From Oceanisphaera sp. IT1-181 (GTDB lineage Bacteria; Pseudomonadota; Gammaproteobacteria; Enterobacterales; Aeromonadaceae), in NCBI RefSeq assembly GCF_033807535.1, contig NZ_CP136856.1:1359001-1423000 (forward strand): DNA of 64,000 nucleotides, read 5' to 3'. Positions 17,733-26,981 of the stretch are shown here, piece by piece; position 1 is the first letter of the stretch; each line of letters begins with the position of its first letter. The notes under the pieces were generated by a model. That model had not been told where the DNA came from and did no database searches. It saw only the letters and a list, made by a program, of their open reading frames with translations. The position numbers were made by a program, and so were the translations under genes.

Positions 17733-18896
17733 ATGCCCTTTAATCTTTGCCTTGCCGAGCGGGAAGCGTTGGGCTTGCGGCGCCGGTTACCGGCTATCGA
17801 TAAGGTGACGGGCCGCCAGTTATTTAGTGCAGGTAAGTGCTATTTAAACTTTGCCGGTAACGATTATTTAGGCTTTAGCCAAGCACCCGAATTAATCAAG
17901 GCCGCCGATGCGGCGGCCCGCGAATTTGGCGTGGGTGCCGTGGCTTCACCCTTAGTAGTGGGCCATCAGGCCATTCATCGGCAATTAGAAAGCGAGTTGG
18001 CCGACTGGCTAGGATTAGACGCTGTGTTGCTGTTTAGCTCGGGCTTTTCCGCCAATCAAGCGTTAATCAAAGCTTTGCTCACTAAAGAGCACCTGCTTTG
18101 GCAAGACCGGCTCAATCATGCCTCCTTGCAAGAGGCGGGCATGCTGAGCCCAGCGCGCATGCGCCGCTTCGCCCATAACGACATGGGTGCGCTGGCCAAG
18201 CAGCTTAAACCCAAAGCGGGGCTGATTGTCTCCGAGGGCGTGTTTAGCATGGATGGCGACCAAGGCGATTGGCGTGGTTTAAGCGCGCTTGCCGATCAAA
18301 CCGGTAACTGGCTGATGATAGATGACGCTCATGGCTTGGGCGTGCTGGGTAAACAAGGGCGCGGCACCTTAAGCGAGCAGGACGTAGCACCCGATAAAGT
18401 GCACATTCACATGGGCACCTTTGGCAAAGCGCTGGGCGTGAGTGGTGCTTTTATTGGCGGCAGTCAGGCGTTAGTGGATTACTTGCATAATCATGCGCGC
18501 AGCTATGTGTACAGCACCCACTTACCGCCCCCCCAAGCGGCGGCCATTTTGGCGGCGGTGCGCTTAGCTCAAACGGCAGACGAGCCACGTGAACAACTGC
18601 AAGCGCGCATCCAGCAATTTCGTGACGGGGCGGCAAATCTGCCATTACAGCTGTTGCCCTCTAACACCGCCATTCAGCCCTTATTACTAGGTAAAGAGTT
18701 GGTGGGCGATGAGCAAGCGACCTTGAATTTGTCCAACCGCTTGCGCGAACAAGGCTTTTGGGTTGGCGCCATACGCCCACCCACAGTGCCCAAAGGATCA
18801 TCACGGCTGCGCATTACCCTCAGCGCCGCCCACAGCCAAGCGGATATCGCGGCTTTGTTGGCCGCACTGCAAGAGAGTGTGAAGGGTGAAATCTAA
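17733..18896 (+). CDS. bioF: 8-amino-7-oxononanoate synthase
   Basis: Condenses pimeloyl-ACP with L-alanine to KAPA, the first ring-building step of biotin synthesis. 387 residues of the alpha-oxoamine synthase family. The PLP lysine lies in HMGTFGKALGVSGAF; DDAHGLGVLG holds the cofactor aspartate and histidine. AAGG stands before the ATG. A 170-bp gap with palindromic DNA separates it from bioB, wider than in E. coli. Confidence 0.95.
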   Translation: MPFNLCLAEREALGLRRRLPAIDKVTGRQLFSAGKCYLNFAGNDYLGFSQAPELIKAADAAAREFGVGAVASPLVVGHQAIHRQLESELADWLGLDAVLLFSSGFSANQALIKALLTKEHLLWQDRLNHASLQEAGMLSPARMRRFAHNDMGALAKQLKPKAGLIVSEGVFSMDGDQGDWRGLSALADQTGNWLMIDDAHGLGVLGKQGRGTLSEQDVAPDKVHIHMGTFGKALGVSGAFIGGSQALVDYLHNHARSYVYSTHLPPPQAAAILAAVRLAQTADEPREQLQARIQQFRDGAANLPLQLLPSNTAIQPLLLGKELVGDEQATLNLSNRLREQGFWVGAIRPPTVPKGSSRLRITLSAAHSQADIAALLAALQESVKGEI

Positions 18897-19115
18897 GGCC
18901 AACGCTTTTTTGCCACGGAATACACGGACCAATACGGACGAAGAACGAGATCGAGGGGGTTTGTAGGCGAACACTTGTTCTCGCATTACAACTCGGGCGC
19001 AACCATTTAGGTCACAACATAAAAAAACTAAAGACTCTTTTGCAACGAAATCCACGGAACCCACAGAAAATAGAGATCAGATCTAAAAGGGACTTTTAAT
19101 GGGTAAGGGCTAAGG

Positions 19116-19209
19116 TTTTGTAGGCGTAAATTTATTCGCGCATTACACCGCAGGTGTAAATCTTAAAACCATCCTGCTGCGCAGGACCCGCGAACAAGTT
19201 GCGGGCTAC
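19116..19209 (+). repeat. Interspersed intergenic repeat, family B, copy 2
   Basis: Homologous to 8737-8845 in opposite orientation, starting TTTTGTAGGCGTAAATTTAT and ending GCGGGCTAC, with several substitutions and a deletion in the middle. Two further partial relatives stand nearby (around 18959 and 19224). It fills much of the 426-bp bioF-bioC gap, which otherwise holds no gene. Confidence 0.7.
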
Positions 19210-19322
19210 AAGTTCGATGTCTTTTGTAGGGTGGCAATTTATTCGCCACGGTCTTGATATTATTTTTAACTGGCAGTAAGCCATTTTGCCACAGAGTCCA
19301 CATTAATTATGCAATATTACCT

Positions 19323-20117
19323 ATGACCACCCATTTGATGTTGAAAAGTGACTCAATCATAAACAAACAAAAAGTCGCCAGCGCCTTTGGCCGTGCCGCG
19401 CACAGCTATGAACAGCATAACGAGCTGCAACGCCGCTCTGGCAATGCTTTGCTGGCACTATTAAACGCCGAGCGGCCACGGTTTGCCAAAGTGGGTCTGG
19501 ATCTCGGCTGTGGCAGTGGTTGGTTTGTGCCTGCGCTTAAAGCTAAAACCGAGCAGCTGCTGGCGCTGGATTTATCACCGGCCATGCTGCAACAAGCGCG
19601 CCTTAAGGCCGATATTATGGCGCTGCGTGCGGACATGGACACGCAACCGCTAGCCGCACACAGCCTCGATTTTATTTTTGCTAATCTGTGCCTGCAATGG
19701 AGCAGTGATCCGGCCGCTTGGCTAGCGGGCTGGAGCCAACGGCTAAAGCCCGGCGGCGTGCTGGTGTTTTCCACCTTAATCGAGGGCAGCCTGCAAGCGT
19801 TAGCCGACTGTTGGCAGCAACAAAGCCTGCCCAGTCCTATCAATCGCTTTATCAGCACCGCCCAACTGGAGCAGCACTTAGCGAATACAGGCCAGCACTG
19901 GCGGTGTGATTACGCCACCGAGCAGCTGAGCTTTGCGGATTTAAAGTCATTATTGCTGTCACTAAAGGGCATAGGTGCTAATCGGGTTAATGCACAACGC
20001 CGTACCGGCCTAATGGGCAAACACACTTGGCAGCAGCTTAATCTTACCTATCCTATTAGTACTCAAGGCCACAGCGTGGCCACCTATCAGCTGGCATACG
20101 GAGTAATTTATGGCTAA
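19323..20117 (+). CDS. bioC: Malonyl-ACP O-methyltransferase
   Basis: Methylates malonyl-ACP with SAM so that fatty-acid enzymes can build the pimeloyl chain for biotin. Start at 19323 (MTTHLMLKSDSIINKQ); the family begins at NKQKVASAFGRAAHSYEQH, so an ATG 15 bases later is also possible, and the 23 residues further upstream in the frame are unlikely. SAM-binding motif I is GLDLGCGSGWFVP. The last eight bases overlap the bioD start, showing translational coupling. A 426-bp gap with repeats separates it from bioF. Confidence 0.92.
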   Translation: MTTHLMLKSDSIINKQKVASAFGRAAHSYEQHNELQRRSGNALLALLNAERPRFAKVGLDLGCGSGWFVPALKAKTEQLLALDLSPAMLQQARLKADIMALRADMDTQPLAAHSLDFIFANLCLQWSSDPAAWLAGWSQRLKPGGVLVFSTLIEGSLQALADCWQQQSLPSPINRFISTAQLEQHLANTGQHWRCDYATEQLSFADLKSLLLSLKGIGANRVNAQRRTGLMGKHTWQQLNLTYPISTQGHSVATYQLAYGVIYG

Positions 20118-20793
20118 CACCTTTTTTGTTACCGGCACCGATACCGAAGTCGGAAAAACCTTTGTCACTCGGGCCTTGATGCAAGCCGCTATTGAGTCTG
20201 GCAGAAAAGTACTGGGCTATAAACCCGTGGCCTCGGGCTGTGAACTGCAAAACGGCGAGCTAAAAAACAGTGACGCGCTCACGCTGCAGGCCTGCTCCTC
20301 CATTGCCTTGCCCTATGCCATGCATAACCCTTACGCCTTTGCGCCGGCCATAGCGCCGCACATTGCCGCAGCTCAGGCTAATGAGTCCATTAAGGTGGCT
20401 CACTTAAGTGAGGGCTTAGCACGGCTTAAGGCCACCGCCGCCGATGTGATTTTTGTAGAGGGCGCGGGGGGCTGGCGTTTACCCATTAACGACCGCCAAT
20501 ATTTGTCCGATTGGGTCAAGACCGAGCATTTGCCGGTTATCTTGGTGGTGGGCGCGCGTTTAGGCTGCATTAACCATGCGCTGCTTACCTTAGAGGCGAT
20601 CCGCCACGATGGCTTAGTGGTAGCGGGCTGGGTGCTGAATCAAATAGACCCCACCATGAGCCAGTATCAAGCTAACGTCGACACTCTTAAACAGCGCATT
20701 AAAACACCATTTTTAGGGGAGATCCCCTGGCTGGCTGAGCAGGCCAATGACAGCGTGCATAACTTTATTGATATTGCACCGTTACTTAAATAA
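20110..20793 (+). CDS. bioD: Dethiobiotin synthetase
   Basis: ATP-dependent carboxylation and ring closure of DAPA to dethiobiotin. 227 residues. P-loop GTDTEVGKTFVT at about residues 8-19; VEGAGGWRLPI is the second conserved segment; GWVLNQID is near the nucleotide pocket. Overlaps bioC by eight bases and ends the biotin run. Confidence 0.95.
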   Translation: MANTFFVTGTDTEVGKTFVTRALMQAAIESGRKVLGYKPVASGCELQNGELKNSDALTLQACSSIALPYAMHNPYAFAPAIAPHIAAAQANESIKVAHLSEGLARLKATAADVIFVEGAGGWRLPINDRQYLSDWVKTEHLPVILVVGARLGCINHALLTLEAIRHDGLVVAGWVLNQIDPTMSQYQANVDTLKQRIKTPFLGEIPWLAEQANDSVHNFIDIAPLLK

Positions 20794-20816
20794 GTAAAAT
20801 AATACATAATCAGTGA

Positions 20817-20845
20817 CTTGAATTTGGCGTAATCAGCCCGATTAT
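20817..20845 (+). promoter_or_regulatory. Sigma-32 (heat shock) promoter candidate for htpX
   Basis: CTTGAA (20817-20822), a 14-base spacer, then CCCGATTAT (20837-20845). This fits the RpoH consensus CTTGAA-N13/14-CCCCATNT with one mismatch in the core. It lies about 150 bases before the htpX ATG, giving a long leader. Confidence 0.65.
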
Positions 20846-20995
20846 ATTGGGTGGTGAAGGGTGAGGCGTAAAGAGTGAAGGGGAACCCGATACTTTGTGC
20901 TGACCTTGTTTTGTAGCCTAGGTTTTGCAGCCTAGCAGGTACGCAACACCACTTTTATCGTAATTATTTAAGTACACTTTGATCAAAGGGAACGT

Positions 20996-21868
20996 ATGAA
21001 GCGCATTATATTGTTTATCGCTACCAACTTGGCCGTGGTTTTGGTGTTGGGCGTGGTGCTAAACATAGTGTTTTCTATGCTAGGTATCGACCGCAGCAGC
21101 ATCACAGGCTTGTTGGTATTCTGTGCCGTGTTCGGTTTTGGCGGTGCATTTATCTCACTGCTGATTTCAAAGTGGATGGCTAAGCGCGCCTATAACGTGC
21201 AAATTATCGAGCAGCCACGTAACGAAATTGAGCATTGGTTGCTGAGCACTGTTACTCGCCAAGCACAACAAGCGGGCATTGGCATGCCAGAAGTGGGTAT
21301 TTATGACTCACCGGATATGAACGCCTTTGCCACGGGCGCGAGCCGCAACAGCTCCTTGGTGGCAGTATCCACCGGCCTGATGCGCAGCATGAGCCGCGAT
21401 GAAGCCGAAGCCGTATTGGCTCACGAAGTTAGCCACATCGCCAATGGCGACATGGTGACCATGACCTTATTGCAAGGTGTGGTGAATACCTTCGTGATGT
21501 TCTTCGCGCGCATAGTGGCCAACCTTATCAGTAGCGCCATGAACAAAAACAACGAAGAAGGCGGCGGCTTAGGCGGCATGGCTTACTTTGGCGTGGTGAT
21601 GGTACTGGAATTAGTGTTTGGCATGTTGGCTTCCATTATCGTGATGTGGTTTAGTCGTTACCGCGAATACCGTGCCGACGAAGGCTCGGCGCGCTTGGTC
21701 GGTAAAGACAAAATGATTGCCGCCCTGCAGCGTTTAGGCCAAGGCTCACAAGCCGAACTAGACGGTTCACTGGCCGCCTTTGGTATTAACGGCCGAGGCA
21801 AGAGCGAACTGTTTATGAGCCACCCACCGCTCGAAAAACGCATTCAAAGCCTGCGTAACCTTAATTAA
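20996..21868 (+). CDS. htpX: HtpX heat-shock membrane metalloprotease
   Basis: An inner-membrane zinc protease (M48B) that degrades damaged membrane proteins together with FtsH. 290 residues. Two N-terminal helices (about 4-24 and 36-57) are followed by the zinc motif HEVSH (about 142-146), two more hydrophobic segments and EYRADE with the third zinc ligand. It ends MSHPPLEKRIQSLRNLN. The 3' end and downstream DNA are duplicated about 10.5 kb away, at 32302-32640. Confidence 0.95.
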   Translation: MKRIILFIATNLAVVLVLGVVLNIVFSMLGIDRSSITGLLVFCAVFGFGGAFISLLISKWMAKRAYNVQIIEQPRNEIEHWLLSTVTRQAQQAGIGMPEVGIYDSPDMNAFATGASRNSSLVAVSTGLMRSMSRDEAEAVLAHEVSHIANGDMVTMTLLQGVVNTFVMFFARIVANLISSAMNKNNEEGGGLGGMAYFGVVMVLELVFGMLASIIVMWFSRYREYRADEGSARLVGKDKMIAALQRLGQGSQAELDGSLAAFGINGRGKSELFMSHPPLEKRIQSLRNLN

Positions 21869-22118
21869 TAGAAGTGTAAAGGGTGAAGAGCAACACAGCC
21901 CTTTGAACTGCGATAAGCTGACGCTATAAGTAAAAAACACCGCCTATCAAGGCGGTGTTTTTATTGGCGCTTACAAAAACATTAAAATATCCCAAGAGGT
22001 CCAATGAATTGGACCCTACAAAACACTCGCGTAGATGAACGCGTAGAAGCCGCTTTAGCCGGCTGGTTTAGCGCAGCTAAACGTCTCTGCTTCGTAGCGC
22101 AACAAACCAAAAACTAAT
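21759..22118 (+). repeat. htpX 3'-end direct repeat, left copy
   Basis: The last 36 codons of htpX plus about 250 bp of downstream DNA recur at 32303-32640 in the same orientation. Shared landmarks include GAGCCACCCACCGCTCGAAA, CAAGAGGTCCAATGAATTGG and the tail ACAAACCAAAAACTAAT. This copy includes the htpX terminator, which is missing in the right copy. Confidence 0.92.
21932..21963 (+). terminator. htpX terminator
   Basis: AAACACCGCC / GGCGGTGTTT stem with loop TATCAA and a T-run, 64 bases after the htpX stop. Confidence 0.92.
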
Positions 22119-22123
22119 TGGTA

Positions 22124-23575
22124 TTACAGCACCATTGCGGCTATCCAGCCGAAAATAATTAACGGGATATTAAAGTGAATGAACGTCGGCACCACTGTGT
22201 CCCAGATATGGTCGTGTTGTCGGTCAACGGCGAGGCCGGCGGTTGGCCCCAGTGTGGAGTCAGAAACAGGGGAACCGGCATCACCAAGCGCACCCGCAGT
22301 GCCGATGAGGGCAATAATAGCCATGGGTGAGAAGTCATAGGCCAGGCCCATAGGTACAAAAATGGCGGCGATAATCGGCACCGTTGAGAACGAAGAGCCA
22401 ATACCCATGGTGATAATAAGGCCGACGAGCAGCATGGACAAAGCTGCCAGTGCACGGCTTTCACCGATTAACGCAACGGCCTGCTCGACCAGCAAGGGCA
22501 CATCGCCGGTTGCGCGCATCACCGCTGCAAAGCCCGCTGCAGCCACCATAATGAAGCCCACCATGGCCATCATGCGCATGCCGCTGTCGAAGATTGTATC
22601 CTGCTCACTCCACTTCATAACACCACTCAATGCCAGCAGTGAGAAGCCGACCATGCCGCCAAATACCATGGAGCCCGTCATCACCTGCACCACCAACGTG
22701 GAAACAATGGCCAGAATAACCAGTGCCTTTTGTATAGGCAACAAGGGCTTTTTTTCAGTTCCCAGATCTTCTGTTTGCAGTGGCACATCGGCATAGACCC
22801 GCTTTTTGCGGTAGGTGATAAAAATGGCCACTAACAGCCCAACCAGCATACCAAAGGCCGGAATCAGCAGCGCTTGGGGGGCCATGTCGCGAGTGACGTT
22901 AAGGCCCAGACCGACACCGGACTCGTTGATGCTGTGAATCAGAATGTCATTCAAATAGATGGCACCATAACCCACCGGAAAAATCATGTATTTGACGACG
23001 ATTCCGAAGCAGATAACGCAGCCGATAATGCGACGGTCTAACTGCATTTTGTTAAAAACAAGCAGCAGTGGCGGTACTAGCAGGGGGATAAAAGCAATAT
23101 GAACAGGAACTATGGTGCCCGAGGCTACACTGATCAGCAGTAACAAAATGTAAATGCCCCACTTGGTTTTCTCGATGTTGCGGTCACTGTCAGACCGGCC
23201 CACAAGGGCCAGCATGCGCGCGGAGATATAAGCGGCAACGCCAGTGCGGGACAGGGCAACGGCAAAGGCCCCCAAAGTTGCGAGTGCCAGCGCGATGGGG
23301 GCGCCATCACCAAGGCCGTTATTAAACTCGGAAACCACCGTTTCTATGGACAATCCGGAGAAAGCACCGCCGACAATGGCGGATAGAATCAGGGCCAGTA
23401 CCACAGACACCCTTAACATACTCAGGGTTACCATGAGCCCTACAGACAAAACAATGGAGTTGGTATCGGTGAGAAAAAGCAGGCTAAAAAATATCAATAC
23501 AGTGACCAGAACGACCAGTGTTGATGTCAGATTCTTCGAGCTAAAAGTGTAGTTTTTCAACGTTATTGTATTCAT
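22124..23575 (-). CDS. Na+/H+ antiporter-family transporter, probable histidine permease of the hut cluster
   Basis: A polytopic inner-membrane protein of 483 residues with about 11-13 hydrophobic segments. Resembles the YuiF/NhaC-like antiporter-family transporters often found with histidine genes; motifs include SGTIVPVHIAFIPLLVPPLL, YDFSPMAIIALIGTAGALGDAGSPVSDSTLGPTAGL and HDHIWDTVVPTF. Last gene of the hut run, 140 bp after hutH. Histidine or urocanate import is inferred from its place; the sequence alone gives only the transporter family. Its stop lies six bases from the left htpX-end repeat, so it abuts the island boundary. Confidence 0.75.
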   Translation of the reverse strand: MNTITLKNYTFSSKNLTSTLVVLVTVLIFFSLLFLTDTNSIVLSVGLMVTLSMLRVSVVLALILSAIVGGAFSGLSIETVVSEFNNGLGDGAPIALALATLGAFAVALSRTGVAAYISARMLALVGRSDSDRNIEKTKWGIYILLLLISVASGTIVPVHIAFIPLLVPPLLLVFNKMQLDRRIIGCVICFGIVVKYMIFPVGYGAIYLNDILIHSINESGVGLGLNVTRDMAPQALLIPAFGMLVGLLVAIFITYRKKRVYADVPLQTEDLGTEKKPLLPIQKALVILAIVSTLVVQVMTGSMVFGGMVGFSLLALSGVMKWSEQDTIFDSGMRMMAMVGFIMVAAAGFAAVMRATGDVPLLVEQAVALIGESRALAALSMLLVGLIITMGIGSSFSTVPIIAAIFVPMGLAYDFSPMAIIALIGTAGALGDAGSPVSDSTLGPTAGLAVDRQHDHIWDTVVPTFIHFNIPLIIFGWIAAMVL

Positions 23576-23715
23576 ATCGCTACCTTTTTTGCGTTGTCCC
23601 GCAATGTAATTGTTGTGAAAGGTTGAGGATATTCAGTTTGTGATAATGCTTAATTTTGATTTATTGAAATCCCCCACGCCACAATGGCGCGGGGAACGGA
23701 AATGTTCTTTTGCAC

Positions 23716-25248
23716 TCAATAACTCGGCAACAGCGTATTGGGCACCAAGCCACTGAGGGTGCGGTTAGACAACAATTCAATGGCCGCCTCTATATCTGGG
23801 GAGAAGTACCGGTCCTTGTCGTAGTAAGCGACTCGTTCGCGCAATATCCGACGCGCGGTCTCCAGTAACTCCGTAGTGGACAGGCCCTTGCGATAGTCCA
23901 GTCCCTGACAGGCTGCCAGCCATTCGATAGCCACAATACCGCGGACATTTTCGGCCATTTCCCAAAGGCGTTTGCCAGCGGCAGGTGCCATAGAGACATG
24001 ATCTTCCTGATTGGCAGAAGTCGGTATACTGTCAACGCTGTGTGGATGGGCCAGCGCTTTATTCTCGCTGGCCAGTGCCGCGGCTGATACCTGAGCGATC
24101 ATGAAACCGGAATTAACGCCGCCCTTGTCGACCAGAAAGGGTGGTAGCTGGGACATGTTCTTGTCCATCATCAACGATATGCGCCGTTCGGCCAGCGAGC
24201 CGATTTCGGCGATGGCCAGCGCCAGGTTGTCGGCGGCCATGGCGACAGGCTCGGCGTGAAAGTTACCGCCGGATAGAATGTCACCCTCGTCGGCAAATAC
24301 CAAGGGGTTATCAGACACCGCATTGGCTTCGACTTCCAGTACGCTTGCGACCTGACGAATCTGGTACAGGCAAGCACCCATAACCTGAGGCTGACAGCGC
24401 AAGGAATAGGGATCTTGCACCCGGTCACAGTTAGCGTGAGAAGCACCGATTTCACTACCGTTGCCGAGGAGGTGACGGTAGGTAGCGGCGGCATCAATCT
24501 GGCCACGCTGGCCCCGGGCCTCATGAATACGGGCGTCAAAGGGCGAGCGTGAGCCCAGCGTTGCCTCGACCGTCAGCGCGCCACAGACGGTGGCGGCGGC
24601 ATACAGGTCTTCGGCTTCAAACAGCCCACGCAAGGCATAGGCGGTGGAAACCTGGGTACCGTTAAGCAACGCCAAGCCTTCTTTGGGTGCCAGCGCCATC
24701 TGAGTCAAACCGGCTATTTCCAGTGCGTCACGCGCCGGTATCCATTCTCCTTTATAACGGGCGTGACCTTCCCCTAACAGTACCGCGCTCATGTGCGCCA
24801 GTGGAGCCAGGTCGCCGGAGGCACCCACGGAGCCTTTTAATGGAATGCGCGGGTAAACTTCGGCATTGATCAGTGAGATCAGTGCGTCCAGCACTTCGCG
24901 GCGAATGCCCGAGAAGCCGCGAGCGAGGGCATTGACCTTGAGCACCATAATCAAGCGCACCAGGGCATCGTCCATGGGCGCGCCGATACCGGTGGAGTGG
25001 GACAGTACCAGCGAACGCTGCAAATCTTCCAGCTCGTGGTTGGCGATGCGGGTTTGTGCCAGCAGACCGAAACCGGTGTTGATACCGTAAGCCGTGCGCC
25101 CCTCTTCCACCACCCGATTCACACAGTCGACGCTGCGCTGAATGGCGGCGTTGGCACTGTCTGGCAGGCTGATCTGAATGGGTGCTGCGAACACCCGACG
25201 CATTTGCGCTAGGGTCATGTTACCGGGAGAAATTTCCAAATGAGTCAT
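23716..25248 (-). CDS. hutH: Histidine ammonia-lyase
   Basis: Removes ammonia from L-histidine to give urocanate, the first step of histidine use. 510 residues. The Ala-Ser-Gly triad that forms the MIO cofactor is in GSVGASGDLAPLAHMS. The YGINTGFGLLA segment near the N-terminus is the other family hallmark. Its ATG shares one base with the hutU stop, so the two are translationally coupled. Confidence 0.97.
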   Translation of the reverse strand: MTHLEISPGNMTLAQMRRVFAAPIQISLPDSANAAIQRSVDCVNRVVEEGRTAYGINTGFGLLAQTRIANHELEDLQRSLVLSHSTGIGAPMDDALVRLIMVLKVNALARGFSGIRREVLDALISLINAEVYPRIPLKGSVGASGDLAPLAHMSAVLLGEGHARYKGEWIPARDALEIAGLTQMALAPKEGLALLNGTQVSTAYALRGLFEAEDLYAAATVCGALTVEATLGSRSPFDARIHEARGQRGQIDAAATYRHLLGNGSEIGASHANCDRVQDPYSLRCQPQVMGACLYQIRQVASVLEVEANAVSDNPLVFADEGDILSGGNFHAEPVAMAADNLALAIAEIGSLAERRISLMMDKNMSQLPPFLVDKGGVNSGFMIAQVSAAALASENKALAHPHSVDSIPTSANQEDHVSMAPAAGKRLWEMAENVRGIVAIEWLAACQGLDYRKGLSTTELLETARRILRERVAYYDKDRYFSPDIEAAIELLSNRTLSGLVPNTLLPSY

Positions 25249-26939
25249 TATTTGCTCTCTTGTGTAGTGATCATGGGAAGGTCGAGCTCATTTTCTTTGG
25301 CAGACTTGATGGCGATGTCGTAACCGGCGTCCGCATGGCGCATCACGCCGGTACCGGGGTCGTTACGCAGTACCCGGCCCAGTCTGACGTGGGCATCATC
25401 GGTGCCGTCGGCCACAATGACAACACCGGCGTGCTGAGAGAAGCCCATACCGACACCGCCGCCATGGTGGAGGGAAACCCAGGTTGCTCCGCCGGCGGTG
25501 TTCAGCAGGGCGTTGAGCAGCGGCCAGTCAGACACGGCGTCAGAACCGTCTTGCATGGCTTCAGTTTCGCGGTTGGGGCTGGCGACTGAGCCGGAATCCA
25601 AATGGTCGCGGCCGATAACGATCGGTGCCTTGAGCTCGCCATTGGCGACCATTTCATTGAAGGCCTGACCAAGGCGGGCGCGGTCTTTGAGACCGACCCA
25701 GCAAATACGTGCCGGCAAACCCTGAAATGCGATGCGCTCACGGGCCATGTCGAGCCAGTTGTGCAGGTGCGGGTCGTCTGGGATCAGTTCCTTAACCTTC
25801 TGATCCGTTTTGTAGATGTCTTCGGGATCACCAGACAGTGCCACCCAGCGGAACGGACCTATGCCTTGGCAGAATAGTGGACGGATATAGGCCGGCACAA
25901 ATCCAGGGAAGTCGAACGCGTTGTCGACACCTTCTTCTTTAGCCATCTGGCGAATGTTGTTGCCGTAATCGAAGGTGGGAATGCCCATCTTCTGGAATTC
26001 GAGCATGGCACGCACGTGCACTGCCATGGATTTTTTGGCCGCCTTAACCGTCACTCCTGGCTCGGATTTACCGCGCGCCACGTACTCTTCCCAGGTCCAG
26101 CCGGACGGCAGATAGCCGTGCAAGGGGTCGTGGGCGCTGGTTTGGTCGGTCACCATATCTGGGCGTACGCCGCGCTTCACCAGTTCCGGTAGAATGTCGG
26201 CGGCGTTGCCACACAAGCCAATAGACACAGCGTGGCCTGCAGCGGTGTGACGCTCAATCCTTGCCAGTGCATCGTCGAGATCGGTCGCTTGCTCGTCGAG
26301 ATAGCGGGTACGCAGGCGGAAATCGATGCTGGATTGCTGACACTCAATGTTCAGCGAGCAAGCACCGGCCAAGGTTGCGGCCAACGGCTGAGCACCGCCC
26401 ATGCCGCCAAGACCGGCGGTGAGCACCCAGCGGCCTTTAAGGCTACCGCCAAAATGCTGGCGCCCGGCTTCAACAAAGGTTTCGTAGGTGCCTTGAACGA
26501 TGCCCTGAGAACCGATGTAAATCCACGAGCCCGCGGTCATCTGGCCGTACATCATCAGGCCCTTTTTATCCAACTCGTTGAAATGCTCCCAGTTGGCCCA
26601 AGACGGCACCAGGTTGGAGTTGGCGATCAGCACCCGGGGCGCGTCCTTGTGTGTTTCAAACACTCCCACCGGTTTACCGGACTGGACCAGCAGCGTTTGC
26701 GTGTCTTCGAGGCGCTGCAGAGTCTCGATAATTTTGTCATAGCACTCCCAATCTCGCGCGGCCCGGCCGATGCCGCCGTAAACCACTAGATCTTCGGGGC
26801 GTTCGGCGACGTCTGGGTGCAGGTTGTTCATCAGCATCCGCATCGGTGCTTCCGTCAGCCAGCTTTTGCAGCTGAGTGTGGTGCCGGTAGGTGCGGCGAT
26901 GTTGCGACTGGAGTCGTGACGCTTGTCTATATTGGACAT
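25248..26939 (-). CDS. hutU: Urocanate hydratase
   Basis: Adds water to urocanate to give imidazolonepropionate, using tightly bound NAD+. 563 residues, the normal length. NAD-binding region VLTAGLGGMGGAQP; conserved VSLHHGGGVGMGFSQHAG near the C-terminus. Lies between hutG and hutH in the order hutI-hutG-hutU-hutH. Confidence 0.97.
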   Translation of the reverse strand: MSNIDKRHDSSRNIAAPTGTTLSCKSWLTEAPMRMLMNNLHPDVAERPEDLVVYGGIGRAARDWECYDKIIETLQRLEDTQTLLVQSGKPVGVFETHKDAPRVLIANSNLVPSWANWEHFNELDKKGLMMYGQMTAGSWIYIGSQGIVQGTYETFVEAGRQHFGGSLKGRWVLTAGLGGMGGAQPLAATLAGACSLNIECQQSSIDFRLRTRYLDEQATDLDDALARIERHTAAGHAVSIGLCGNAADILPELVKRGVRPDMVTDQTSAHDPLHGYLPSGWTWEEYVARGKSEPGVTVKAAKKSMAVHVRAMLEFQKMGIPTFDYGNNIRQMAKEEGVDNAFDFPGFVPAYIRPLFCQGIGPFRWVALSGDPEDIYKTDQKVKELIPDDPHLHNWLDMARERIAFQGLPARICWVGLKDRARLGQAFNEMVANGELKAPIVIGRDHLDSGSVASPNRETEAMQDGSDAVSDWPLLNALLNTAGGATWVSLHHGGGVGMGFSQHAGVVIVADGTDDAHVRLGRVLRNDPGTGVMRHADAGYDIAIKSAKENELDLPMITTQESK

Positions 26940-26981
26940 GTGATTGATTCCTTTTTGTTGACGTTGGCTAGTGATTAATCG

